From Dioscorea cayenensis subsp. rotundata (Eukaryota; Streptophyta; Magnoliopsida; Dioscoreales; Dioscoreaceae): 64,000 nt of DNA. This document shows positions 50,172-62,880 of the stretch, piece after piece. The DNA lies in contig NW_024086832.1 in the NCBI RefSeq assembly GCF_009730915.1, forward strand, positions 42,871 through 106,870, written 5' to 3'. The stretch's first letter is position 1. Each line of letters starts with the position of its first letter. Under the pieces are notes generated by a model. The model saw nothing but the letters and a program-made list of their open reading frames with translations, had not been told where the DNA came from and searched no databases. A program made the translations under genes and the position numbers.

Positions 50172-51172
50172 ATGTTAGATATGGACTTGGCAGCATCTTC
50201 TTCTTCTTCTTCTTCTTCTTCTTCTTCTTCTTCTTCTTCTTCTTCATTTTCATCTTCAGATGTGTTTGGTAATTTGCCAAGTGAATTAATAGAGGAAATC
50301 TTGATGAAACTTCAAACAAAAGATGCTTTCAGAACTAGCATTGTTTCAAGAAAATAGATCAATGCATGGTCTTCAATGCCCAAATTAGTTTTGGACACGA
50401 GTATGATCAATACTAATCATGAGTCCATGTTTGTCGAGTTTGTTGATAGAGCTCTCATGAAACGAAATACTCTATTACTTGACTTCGAACTCATAACAAG
50501 GGAACGACAACGAATATATACCTTACCTTCACATCTCTTCTCACAAGCTTGTACAAATATCCAATGATAAACTGCAAAATTTGTTGTCAAGCTGCACTCT
50601 AGTTACAAGAACTAACATTGATCAAGTTGCATCATTGTTGGAAAATTGATATCTAAAACACAAGAGTGAAGCAGTTAAAGATTGTGGGGAAGTACCAATT
50701 TTTCAAGTTAGAGAACCAACATCTCATTAGTGCATCAATCGATCAATGTTTTCATCATGATGAGGAATTTGATAACCTTTAAAATATCCTTTTATGTAAG
50801 AATTTGAACCATTTGGAGATTGGTGGAAATCATAGACTTTTTGTACCTTCATTAGGGGATATGAAGAAGTTGGAGACACTTATCTTTGGACAAGATGTTC
50901 TTTGCTTAGATTCTGCATGCAATTTGGTTTCAAAATGCCTTCACTTAAAGAAGTTGCAGATTTTACCTAAGGTTCAACTTCCAATGGGAAAAATTAAGCT
51001 TGTATCAAGAAGCCTTGAAGTCTTATACATTCATGTTAGTTCTCATCTTCATGTAGAATGCCCTCAACTGAAAGATGTAGCCTTTGATATAACTTTTGTT
51101 TTTCGAAAGTCTGATTTCGAAGAAAAATATTTTCACTTAGTGCATCACAAGCTAGATTTCAAGGTGAGTTGA
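50172..51172 (+). pseudogene. Broken tandem copy of the F-box gene
   Basis: The sequence matches exon 1 of the upstream F-box gene from MLDMDLAASSS through FGNLPSELIEEILMKLQTKD to YIHVSSHLHVECPQLKD. A TAG at 50355-50357 replaces the Trp codon after SIVSRK, in the middle of the F-box. Frameshifts and a deletion follow between about 50540 and 50800 (the region matching KLVCLKLNGCIL to KGFDMLK is missing). The exon 1 donor (AAG/GTGAGT) is kept near 51164, but no exons 2 and 3 follow, because transposon-like DNA begins at about 51283. It is non-functional. Confidence 0.92.
50206..50245 (+). repeat. (TTC)n microsatellite encoding poly-Ser
   Basis: About 13 TTC units expand the N-terminal Ser run of the F-box pseudogene. 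The intact paralogue at 46310 has only a few interrupted units, so the array grew after duplication. Confidence 0.9.
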
Positions 51173-51282
51173 TTCAACATCATTGATATCACAGAATATT
51201 ATTTTTAGATGATTTTATTTTATTCTTTTGGGGATTTGATTGTATATTTGCATAGTATAATTGCTCTACAATAAGACAAATA

Positions 51283-51954
51283 TTTACGGCCCGTTTGGTG
51301 GGCATAATAAAAATGATAAAATATGATAATATCCTGTTGTTGTCCTTTGTTTGGTGTGTCAATAGGATATGATAGTCATATCCTATTGGCTCAATGTATC
51401 CTATGGGGGAGTCAGGATATGAACAAATAGGATATGATAAAAAAAAATTTACCTTTTTACCCTATTATTTAGTTTGTCTCCTTAATTTCATTGTATCTCT
51501 TCTTTTGATCTTTTAAACAAGATGCTTGAGACAAAAAACTTTTCAACAACTAGATAGAACACTAATTTTACTATTTTAAGCAGGATTTTACGTATTTAGA
51601 GTGGTTAAAGGTTTCTCAGTTAATCTTCGTGTTCAATTATTTTTCATCTAAATATAATATTTTTAATTTTGTCTTATTTTTAGTTTCTCTAGTCTAATGA
51701 TTTTTTTTAAATTGATTTTGATGTGATCTATTTATTTTCCATTAATGAGTTTATTACGCTAGCTTTATATCATATTGATGACTTTGTGTATGATTTTCAC
51801 CAATGAAATAGGTATTAAATATATTTTTTGCAATTTGGTGATATTGCAATCTATATATTTGTGGACATTATTTATAGATTATTAATTTTTTAAAAATCTA
51901 AAATATACCGATAAGTAAATCATTAAAGAAAAAATTCAAAAAAAAGTCTATTTT

Positions 51955-52025
<71 letters not shown>

Positions 52026-52111
52026 CTATATTACAAAGGGTAATTTTGTCTATTTGCATACCATTCATATCATGTCATTATCCGGTCCACTTCAAACATA
52101 AAATAGATAAC
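51283..52111. mobile_element. Transposon-like segment with long (TA)n
   Basis: It starts with CGGCCCGTTTGGTGGGCATAA, a terminus typical of plant TIR MITEs, then shows palindromic ATATCCTATTGG and AGGATATGA motifs. A (TA)n array occupies about 51959-52024. A weak inverted match to the left end lies near 52060-52105, directly against the LTR that follows. Class and borders are uncertain. Confidence 0.5.
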
Positions 52112-54912
52112 TGTAATACCCTGAACCTGTGGATAACTGTTAGAAAATATATTCAGGGTATTACTACAGTTGCTGATAAGGTTTTTCATGATTAATCTTG
52201 TTGAGAAACCCCAAGTGAAAAGAATAAGGACTTAAATGTGAAAGTTTATAACAGATTTTGGGTTAAAGAGTAATTAAAAAGGATTGATATAAAATGTTTC
52301 TGAAAACCAAGGACTGAAAGGTAAGATGAAGGGATCTTTTTGAAATGTTGTTTTATAATCCAGGGATCATTGAATAATTTGAAAGGACCTTTTGAGAATA
52401 CTATTTCATAATTCAGGGATCATTGGTGAGTTTTTCAGGGACTGTTTTGTAAGAAATTATATTTTGAGGGACTAAATGTGAATTTCGGCTGAAAACTTAA
52501 GTTGGAGAAAACTCTAGATTTTGATGGTTCATCTTCTTCTCCCTTCATCCGCTATTCTGATGAACCCGAGAAGATGAAGAAATGGGAAGAAATTGGAGGT
52601 TTTTAAGGAGAGGACTTTGGAGATCGTCGGGAGGGAGCTACATGGGAGATATAGTTTTAATTTGGTAAGAGCTTTTCTTGGTGTATTTTTTTGATGAATG
52701 AGTGTATGTATGCATGTATATATGTGTATTTGATGGATTTGATGAAAATAATTATGGATTTGAGTAGGAAAAACATGTTTAATGATTATAGATGATTGTT
52801 AGCTTCGATTTGTGTTGAAAAAATCAGTTGTATTTATGATGAATCTAGCTTGAATGGAGGATGAGATTTTCGGTTTTACTTGTAGCTTTAAATTACTTGC
52901 AGTACCGAGATTAGGGTTTGGTTTGATTAATTAAGTTGATGATGATGATGATTAAGGTGTTAATGATGATGGTTAGATTGAATTGGTTGGGTTTAACCAA
53001 ATTGAAATGGGTTGAGTTGAATTGGTTTGGTTGAGTTGGGTTTGATCAAATCAGAGTTGAGATGGTTTTGAGGTTTGGTTCAATTGATTTGGGTTAAGGA
53101 TTTTTGGACTGAACCAAATTGGTTCAATGGATTTTTGAATAAGAATTGAGTTTGGTTCAGTGAATTTGAGTTTTGGTCTGATGGAATTGAGGTCTGGTTC
53201 AGGTTGGTTCATAATGGTCTAGCCCCAAATTGAGTTGAGCTTTAATCGTAATTGGAGACCAATTTTGGTTATACTGATGTCGAGGGTTTGAACCGATTGG
53301 AGTGAAGTGGGCCAATTAGAGAGTCGGTTATTGATTTCTAGTATTTTCTATTGGGATAAATTATGTTTTTAGTTGTCGTATTTATTTATTTTTATTATGT
53401 TATCCTACTAGGGGTGTTGATTAGGCTTTGGGAGGGAGTTCGAGTCTAGTGAGGAACCCGAAGGACACCGAGTGAGTTGGTAGTGGCTATTATTTTTAAA
53501 TAATTGATTAATTATTATTATTTTGAAATAATTGTTTAATGGCTAGTATTTTGGAAATAAATGTTTAAGTATTTCATTTTTATCATGTTTGATTACATAT
53601 ATAGTTGAAATATACGTATATTTGTTTGCCTATCGATGTTCATGATAACAGTATTGATACATTCGTTTTGTATAATTATACGTGATTTTGTGAATAGTAA
53701 AAATACATGTATATGTGATTTAATTATTCGGTTCATGTATTTATTTTTGATGGGTATATATGCTTTTGATTTGGAGTGATTTGCGAAATCATGTGAGCAT
53801 ATTAAAGATGTTTTATCGGCGATTGTTAGTAGAATTGGTTTTCATTCCCGGTATAGGAATGGTATCGTGGATCCGGGCTTTCTTGGCATTATGCATTGTT
53901 ATACTTTTGGCATTGGCTTTGTGGAAAAATAATGGTTATTTCCAGTGATGTGAATACTTTGTCCCGGAAAAGGATCCCGTGTTATGATTTATACGAGATG
54001 GTATTATTGTTGTATTTACTTGATGGTTTTTGATGGTGACGGGCTGCAAGGCCCCTACTATCGCAGAGATGGGTCCCCACGGGCCGACCCTTTAGAGGTG
54101 GCGTGGTGGACCCGGGTGTTGATTACTACGAGGGCCGCCTGGTGGGAGCGTAGAGCCTCGATCGGATATTCATCGGTAGCCGGGTCAGCCGGGTGACGCC
54201 AAATCGATGGGGTCAGCGATTAGGGACATGAGTTCCTGGACGGCTCAACCTAGCAGCTGCGCGGCAGAAGGTTTAGAGAGTTTTCTGAGACCATGTTACT
54301 TTGGGTGAGTGTTGAGGTATTCATTTGATTTTGAATTTGAGATTTATATTATTTTTCGAATTGTGATGAGGGCGTCTCCTCAAAATTTGTGTTTTCTCGA
54401 GAAAAATCAAATCGATGTTGATCTATGTTGAATTTATGTTTCGAGAGTTCTTTAAAAATGTATTTTTGCTAGAATTCGTATTTTGGAAAAATTGGAAAAT
54501 TATTTGAGCGAGTTGAGTATTTATATATTTTATATACTACGTATTTAAGTATTTAAAATTATTAAGCCGCTACCGAAACCAACCTGAATGTCTTTCGTAG
54601 TCTGCAGGGCAGAGACCCTTGATTGCATCGATCGAGTATAGCGCTAATCGGGGGTTGAGTCCAAGATCGCAGTGGGTCCCATATCTTTCTTTCTATTTAT
54701 TGGTGTCGTGATCTTCATGAGCGAGTTGTACTCATAAATTTGAGTTATTAGTATTCATGGTATTTATGTATTTGAACCTCGTAGTTGGTGTGAAGTTGTA
54801 AATTGTGATTTGTAGATCGATTTTTGTTTAAAAGCGGTGTCGGGCTTTCGGTTAAAAGAGAATTTTAGCGATGGGCTTACATTCTACCCCGATAGAAGGG
54901 GTGGGTGTGACA
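52112..54912 (+). repeat. 5' LTR (about 2.8 kb)
   Basis: It runs from TGTAATACCCTGAACC to GGGTGTGACA, the normal TG...CA form. It carries simple GATGAT and GGTTGAGTTGG-type runs (about 52930-53240) and a GC-rich block (about 54030-54260). Short frames inside it do not look like genes. Confidence 0.9.
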
Positions 54913-55407
54913 TCTTTTGGTATCAGAGCGAGGTTGAGATATCCCGGTTTGGTAGAGATCACGGGTTGTGATCTGAGCTTAAGTTTAGAAGCCATGTCTC
55001 AGACTTGGAGAGTTAGTAGTGATTAGAAATAAAGTTAAGGGCCCAATGAAGTATTTAGAGTCTCCAATCGGGGTTAAAAACCTAAGTTGCATATTGGGAT
55101 TAGATGCGATAGTTGATTTTGACATTTGAGACAAAGAGTGAAAGTAGTGTCATCGTGATCGGAATCATGGGTCGAGATTTTATCGAATTGATTTTTATCC
55201 AAAATGAGTTAACTTAAAGATGCCAAAGAAAAGGTGTTTGGATGCTCTTTATTGATCGATACATAGTGAATCTGCGGTGTGATTATTTACTATTGAGCGA
55301 TTTGTAGCAAGAGAAACAGGTCTTGGAACAAATAAGTGAAATTCGGTGATATCGGATGGATAAATGCTAAGAAATTTCGAGGACGAAATTTTCTTAGGGA
55401 AGGATTA

Positions 55408-58206
55408 TGAATACCCTCGAACACATGGATAAGCGATAGAAAAATATATTCGAGGGATATTACTACAGAGTAGATGGGTTTTCTCTGATTAATCTTTGTT
55501 GAGAAACCCCAAGTGAAAAGAATAAGGACTTAAATGTGAAAGTTTATAACAGATTTTGGGTTAAAGAGTAATTAAAAAAGGATTGATATAAAATGTTTCG
55601 AAAACCAAGGACTGAAAGGTAAGATGAAGGGATCTTTTTGAAATGTTGTTTTATAATCCAGGGATCATTGAATAATTTGAAAGGACCTTTTGAGAATACT
55701 ATTTCATAATTCAGGGGATCATTGGTGAGTTTTTTCAGGGACTGTTTTGTAAGAAATTATATTTTGAGGGACTAAATGTGAATTTCGTCTGAAAACTTAA
55801 GTTGGAGAAAAACTCTCAGATTTTGATGGTTTGCTCATCTTACTTCCCTTCATCCGCTACGATAACCCGGAGAAGATGAAGAAATGGGAAGAAATTGGAG
55901 GTTTTAAGGAGAGGGAGCTTTGGGAGATCGATCGGGATGGAGCTCATGGGAGATATGGTTTTAATTGGTAAGGACTTTTCTTGGTGTATTTTTGATGTAA
56001 TGAGTGTATGTATGTCATGTATATATGTGTATTTGATGGATTTGATGAAAATAATTATGGATTTGAGTAGGAAAAACATGTTTAATGATTATAGATGATT
56101 GTTCAGCGATTCTGTTGAAAAATCATCATGATTTATGATGAATCTAGCTTGAATGGAGGATGAGATTTTCTCGGTTTTCATTTGTAGCAATTACTTGTAG
56201 ACCTGAGGATTAGGGGTTTAGTTTGATTAATTAAGTTGATGATGATGATTAAGGTGTTAATGATGATGGTTAGATTGAATTGGTTGGGTTTTAACCAAAT
56301 TGAAATGGGTTGAGAGTTGAATTGGTTTTGGTTGAGTTGGGTTTTGATCGAAATCGAAGTTGAGATGGTTTGGGTTTGGTTCAATTGATTTGGGTTAAGG
56401 ATTTTTGGATGAACCAAATTGGTTCAATGGATTTTTGAATAAGAATTGAGTTTGGTTCGGTGAATTTGAGTTTGGTTGATGGAATTGAGGGTTGGTTTCC
56501 AGGTTGGTTCATAATGGTCTAGCCCCAAATTGAGTTGAGCTTAATTGTAATTGGAGACCAATTTGGTTATACTATGTCGGGGTTTGAACCGATTGGAGTG
56601 AGTGGGTCGATTAGAGAGTCGCTTATTGATTTTCTTTGTATTTTCTATTGGGATAAATTATGTTTTTAGTTGTCGTATTTATTTATTTTTATTATGTTAT
56701 CCTACTAGGTGTTGATTAGGCTTGGGAGAGTTCCAGGTCTAGCAAGGGACCCAAGGACACAGGGTGAGTTGGTAGTGGCTATTATTTTTAAATAATTGAT
56801 TAATTATTATTATTTTTGAAATAATTGTTTAATGGCTAAGTATTTTGAAATAAATGTTTAAGTATTTCATTTTATCATGTTTGATTCCATATATAGTTGA
56901 AATATACATGTATATTTGTTTGCCATTGATGTTACATGATAACCGTATTGATACATCAGTTTTGTATAATTATACGTATTTGTGAATAGTAAAAATACAT
57001 GTATATGTGATTTAATTATTCAGATTCGTGTATTTATTTTTGATGGGTATATATGCTTTTGATTTGGAGTGATTTAGGAAATCATGTGAGCATATTAAAG
57101 ATGTTTTATCGGCATTGTTAGTAGAGTGGTTTTCATTCCCTGGTATAGGAATGGTATCGTGGATCCCGGCTTTTACTCGGCATTACGCGATTGTTATACT
57201 TTTGGCATGAAACTTTCTGGAAAAATAATGGTTATTTCCGTGATGTGAATACTTCTGTCCGGAAAAGGATCCCTGTGTTATGATTTATATCGATGGTATT
57301 ATTGTTGTATTTCTATGATGGTTTGATGGTGGCGTGCTGAGGCCGACCTCTTTCGAGTAGTGGGTCCCCCGCAGGGCCCGGCCTTTTAGAGGTGGCGTGG
57401 TGGACCCGGGTATTGATGTCTGAGTCGGTTCGGTGGGAGCGTGAGGCACGGCGATATTCATCGGGGTAGCCGGGAGTGTAGGCCAGGTGAGCAAATGGGT
57501 CAACGTTAAGGACGTGAGTTCCTTGTCGGCTCACGAACTCTAAGCTGCGACCCACGGCGAAGGTTTAGAGAGTTTTCTAGAACCATGTTATCTTTGGGTG
57601 AGTGTTGGGTATTAGCGTATTTTTGAATTTGAAATTTATGTTATTTTTGAATTGTGATGAGGCGATATCTCACAGAAATTTGTGTTTTCCGAGAAAATCA
57701 ATTGATGTCGATCTATGTTGAATCTATGTTTCAGAGTTCTTTAAAAATGTATTTTGCTAGAATTACAGTATTTTGGAAAAAGTTGGAAAATTATTTGAGA
57801 AGTTGGTATTTATATACTATATATATATCATGTATTTAAGTATTTGAAATTATTGAGCGCCTTACCCAACCTCGAACGTCTCGTGTAGTGCGAACGGGTG
57901 ACCTCTGCATCGCTCGATCGACCCCATATGTAGCTAGTCGGGTCGAGTCCAGAGCCCAGATGGGTCCCCCTTTCTTTTATTTCTTGTCATTGGTATCACA
58001 TCTTGTAGCAGTTGTACCAAGTAAATTCGAAAGTTATCAGATTCATGATATTTCCAGACTTTGAACCCCGTGAGTTTGTGTAAAATTGTAAATTGTGATT
58101 TGTAGGTCCTGACCTTTGCTTTAAAAGCTAGTAGTCGCTTCCAGCTAAAAGAGAATTTTAACCGATGGTTGCCACGATTTACCTCGATTGAAGGGGTGGG
58201 TGTGAC
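55408..58206 (+). repeat. 3' LTR (about 2.8 kb)
   Basis: It matches 52112-54912 from end to end. It starts TGAATACCC and ends GGGTGTGAC, lacking the expected final CA. Compared with the 5' LTR it has numerous 1-3 base gains and losses. Confidence 0.9.
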
Positions 58207-61200
58207 GGTGTCCGCATGAGAGCACAATACTTCACATCTCTTCCCATTGTAATCGAGGTAGAATCCTACCTTTTGCATAGTAACCTATTTTCACACAGAT
58301 AATACCATCAGCGACCGAATCACAATAAATAAAACACTTAAAGTCAAGATAAATACATGATAAAGGATAATGAGTATATATGAAATGCACTCATCAAATA
58401 CCCCATTACTTGAACATTTTGCTCTGTCCTTAAGCAAAACACATCAACACATAAGAAGAAGATGAGTGTCGACTCCGATGTTAGTAATATAGGAATTTCA
58501 AAAGAGGGGAATAGGGCACCATGTCGTATTGGGCTGATCAAAATGATAAGATTCACTATCACCCTTTGTACTCCCCGAGTGTGTGTATGATTACCCTAAT
58601 TTATGTTCTATGCAATTTTTGAATCAACTTAGCTAACAATGACCTTATTTCACACTATATTAAATTTGAGTAGCTTCATACACCCTGAGTAGTCCTTTCT
58701 CTCGCAAGAGGTCATCAAATGTACACTAGTAATGCCCAAAAATTCGACTACTCAAAGAGTAGCTTTTCACACTTCTAAGGTGACACCTCTTTCTACCATT
58801 TTACAAAGTATTTACAAAAGAGCCGGTGGGTTATGCCACAAGGAATTCGACTTTTCCATTTTTAATAACAAGGAACAATCATGGTCATTGAGCTATAGGT
58901 TTTCTCCTAAGTACAAGTCGCTCTACAATTAAGGTAAGGTGAGAAATAAGAGGGTTTCCGAGATAAGAGTGAAGCTAACAATTAAGCTCAATAAAAATAC
59001 ACTAACACACTAGTGTCTCCTTACACTTAAAATTCAACAAAATAAAATCATAGATCATCCTAAGTCTAAAATTCAACAAAATAAAATCATAGATCATCCT
59101 AAGTCTAAAATTCAACAAAATAAAATCATAGATCATCCTAAGTCATGCCTCATCACAATGAATACAATAGTAAAACCTTCCCCCACAATTAAACCATACA
59201 TTGTCCTCAATATACAAATGCATGCATGAAAAAATGAATCAAGGACAATTAAAATTGAGGAGAAGTTCTAGGACTAACTTTCGAATGCGGGAGCTGATGT
59301 GGCCACTCTCAACATGTGGGTTCCTTGTTTCCATAGGGCTCAAATCCTACAAGCAAAGGGGAACTAGTGTGAAGCTCAAGAAACAGAAAATAAGAAATAA
59401 AAGAAAAACACTAGTAAAATAAAGACTGGTGATGCTCAAGAATCAATGATATGGCTCTTAACCTTGGTATGATAATCTGCAGTAAAACAATAGAAATTAA
59501 TCCATAAATGCAAGAAATCAGGGTACACATGATCATGCCGAGGGTGTGCCTCTCCTCCTAAAAATCTCAGGAAAATTTCCCAAGAACTCAAAAGGGGAAG
59601 ACACGATCGTGTAAAGAGCAAGAGAACCATGCAACCCTTCACGGCACTATCAGTGATCCGACCAGCGTCACTCTTGTAATGCATCAGAACAGTAATTTCT
59701 GAATTTTACAAAACTTCCATAACCAAGGCATGCAACCCCAACAATTTACAAAACAAATATGCAATGAATAGAAGCAAAAACACCAAGGATAAAACCCTAA
59801 ATTAAGTCAGAGCAACACAAAATTATTCAAGAACTCAAAACAAGCAACTACATAAAACTAAAAAACGAGAAGGGCAAAAACAACCAATGCTTGGGTTGCA
59901 TCGGAAGAAGCGCTTGTTTAATGTTACTAACTTGACATACCTTATCGGATTTACCTTAGGGAGGCGAGAGAGAGTGTGCTCCTTCGGCTACAAGTTGCAT
60001 AGCTACTTCCATTAAAGCACATAGTTACTTATCATGGAGGGATATATGTTAGAGGCTACAACCAACATGATTTATGTCTCCAAGGGAACAATTTGGGTTG
60101 GAAATTATACAGGATCAGTACATGCACACGTGGGTCATTGTATGGCTCTTTTTTCTTACCCACAAATTCTGGAATTCCCAACATCTTCTTCTTGCCAAAG
60201 ATGAGTTTGTTAAGTATACAAGAAGCTTTTTGTTTCAATGTCTTGGAGTTTGCATCTTCATCTAATCTTTCGGTTTGAAAATAAAAATGTTCCCTCTGGC
60301 CATTGCTCGTAAAGTTGATTCCAACGAATGAGACGTGTGTAAGCTTGCCGATGAATTCCTTGAGAATAACCTTGTCAAACTCCAAAATATGAAACAAGGC
60401 TAAAGGGTTTATCTTCATATTTCTCATTCATCCAAAATCATCCTCCTTATGCCCTATCCCTTGAGCTCTCTTTAGTGATAAATGTTTCATCAATTAAAAG
60501 TTAGGCCTCCAAGGGAACAACCAGGGGCACGAGTTGTTCAATTTCTTAGAGGAAAGGTGTAAAGAATGTTTCAACCTCTTTGCAAGACTTAAATTAATTC
60601 CTTGAAGCGCTCTCTTCCTATAAACCCATTCATCCGTGTCAATAGAGACAACTTGTTCAAAGTAAATTAAGTATGTTTCTTCAACCTCTTCAATGTTTTT
60701 CTTCTCCCAATGCTCACCTAAAGCAATTGGTGGTGGTTTTTGCTCTTCACTAAATGTGACCCACTCTTCACTCTCTTTATCCTTAGGAGATCTCTCCTTT
60801 TCAAGGGCTTGTTCTTTGACCTGTAGGACTTCAATCTAATGAGAATCATATGGTGCATGAAGTGCCTCTACTAATTTCTGGATGTAAGCTTGATTACTCT
60901 CATACCTTTCCAGGTCACAAGATTTTACTCCACCTGTGGGACTTTAGTCTTATAATGTTTCCTCCAACTCATTTGATCTTAATTAATTACAGTATCATTA
61001 GATCCATATGGCTCATGAAGGGCCTTTACTAATTTTCTGATATAAACTTTGTGGCTCTCTATATCCTTCCATGTCGGAAGTCTCATCCGGAATCAAAGCT
61101 TCATCTTGATTCAAATTATTCTTCTGTCTCAAATATTTCCAGCTGTCCATGGTTGAATTTATCTCGGATGGGATTGAAAACTCCGTAGTTGTGAGTGGAG

Positions 61201-62880
61201 GTTCTTCTTAAAAATGCCGGAGTTTTAGAAAATTTCAAAAACCAATATTGATCTTCTAATTCCGTCAGTGATAGCCCTTCTTCTTCACTAGTTGTGCCAT
61301 GCTTTTGAGGAAGCGGCTCATAGAATGCAGTAGTTTCATGGAATTTTTGAAACCAATCTAGATCTTCCAAGGTTGCACTCAATTCGTCATAGGTTGAACT
61401 TCCTGAAATAACTGATGAATAAAAAAAATTAGGTAACCAAATAAAAACATAAATATATATATACGGAAAAAGTTAAATGGCTAGACCACTAGATTCCTAA
61501 TGTTCCTAGGGTTACCAATCCCCAGACAACCACGCACAAAAACTTGATGAGCTCTCCATGAGTACACGGGTCGCACATCACAAGTAATACAATGGTACTC
61601 CATGAGGGGTAAGGTTGTCGAACCACGAGGGATTTGGATTGAAAAGTACAAATTGATCTTCTAATGTCTAACCAATCAATGATGGTTGGTAAAAAGGGTT
61701 ACAACTAGATCCTAAAAGGGACGAAGATGACGAGTAATGTTTGAGGGATAGAATTAGGTGAGATGCTACGAGATAGAGTAGTGCCCCGGACTAATCCCAT
61801 AGAGAAACATGCAATGGACTTGCTCTTAATACCTATCGGGGTACATCCTAAGGTTTTTGTGTGTGCTCGAGAGCAATGTTGCATCTATGGTTCTCAAATA
61901 CACTAAAATTTTTACTCTACGGTAACTATCGGGGTTTCATACACATTGAGTTTTGCAATCATAGAAGGTAACTTCAACTATGGTAATCCACACACCAAGT
62001 TTTTACCCAAGCAACTATGACAAAATCAAACACATCAAGTTATACAAACACATAATTAAACACAAAAAACTAATAGAACCCCATAGACATATTAAAATTA
62101 AGTAAATCAACAAAGACCATAAACATCCAAGTTCATAGATCTGGAGCACCAGAGAGTGGCTAGCCCCTTATAGTTTTACAAATCCATAAAAAGACTAAAA
62201 ACAAAAGGTAATAAAGTCATTAAGGACTCTTTTCTTTGCTTCTCTACCATCTAGCGACAATGCTTTCAATGAAGTTCCGCCAGTTTAGCTCTACTCCACT
62301 CGCGATCTTGCAAAGTAGCTCTACTCTGGCCCTAGAAAATGAAGGAAAAAGCACGGCTACCACCGCTAAGAAGGAAGGAAGGATGAAGAGAATATGCCCT
62401 AGATCTGACTTAAAAAGTAGTTTTTGGGCATGACACGCCCTGCGAATGTTCGTGCCACTCCCCTAATTATCACTGGAATGTCTAAAAAATTGAATCATAG
62501 AAGTTCAGCACGACCACGCCCCTGCATCACCTCCTAGCACGATCGTGCTACTTGCATACTAAAGCGTAGAAGCTTCTCAAACTTGAGCTACAATAATTTT
62601 TGCTACTGAGTAGATAGTGCGATTTCTCGCTACAAAAATCACGGAATAATCGGGGCGATGCGGGGTCATGCGGAGACCATGTCTAGCACGGCGTCTTGCT
62701 AATTTCACATCTTTTCACTAGCTGTAATTGCTGAATCCTGCTTTTTTTCACATGATCCTATTTTTGTGCACAAACACACAATAATACCCATAGTAGCACA
62801 AAATCACAATAAATAAATGCTTAAAGACAAGATAAATACAAGAAAAAGGTATAAAAATATACATATAAAATGCACTCATC
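58207..62880 (-). mobile_element. Non-autonomous gypsy-like (Tat/Athila-type) element, 3' LTR truncated
   Basis: On the minus strand, TGATGAGTGCATTTCATATA at 58399 follows CAAGTAATGGGGTATT and CTTAAGGACAGAGCAAAATG. This arrangement is typical of the polypurine tract and 3' LTR start in Tat/Athila-group elements. A related sequence starts at 62880 (GATGAGTGCATTTTATATGT) and continues with GTGATTTTGTGCTAC, which makes it the 5' LTR, extending to roughly 61430. The 3' LTR is cut at 58207, where the giant-LTR element ends. The interior has small minus-strand frames of unknown identity (61116-61382, 60056-60427, 59436-59684) and a 39-bp triplet repeat, but no recognisable gag or pol. Confidence 0.7.
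59028..59144. repeat. 39-bp tandem repeat, three copies
   Basis: TAAAATTCAACAAAATAAAA plus 19 more bases repeats at 59028, 59067 and 59106 with almost no change. It is non-coding and sits in the interior of the gypsy-like element. Confidence 0.93.

Larger units (their letters stand above)
52112..58206 (+). mobile_element. Non-autonomous LTR retrotransposon with giant LTRs (LARD-like)
   Basis: Two direct repeats of about 2.8 kb flank an interior of only about 495 bp. The interior begins TCTTTTGGTATCAGAGCGAGG, which contains the exact Met-tRNA primer site TGGTATCAGAGC at 54918-54929. It ends GGACGAAATTTTCTTAGGGAAGGATTA, a polypurine tract of Ty3/gypsy type. Both sites are in the right places, so the structure is plus-strand. 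No gag, protease, RT or integrase is encoded; ATGCCAAAGAAAAGG near 55219 could be the remains of a gag start. Movement would need proteins in trans. The LTRs differ by many single-base indels. No 5-bp target duplication was found. Confidence 0.9.

Noticed and set aside
53760..54196. Short open frames inside the giant 5' LTR
   Set aside because: They are not kept open at the matching place in the 3' LTR, so they are not coding.
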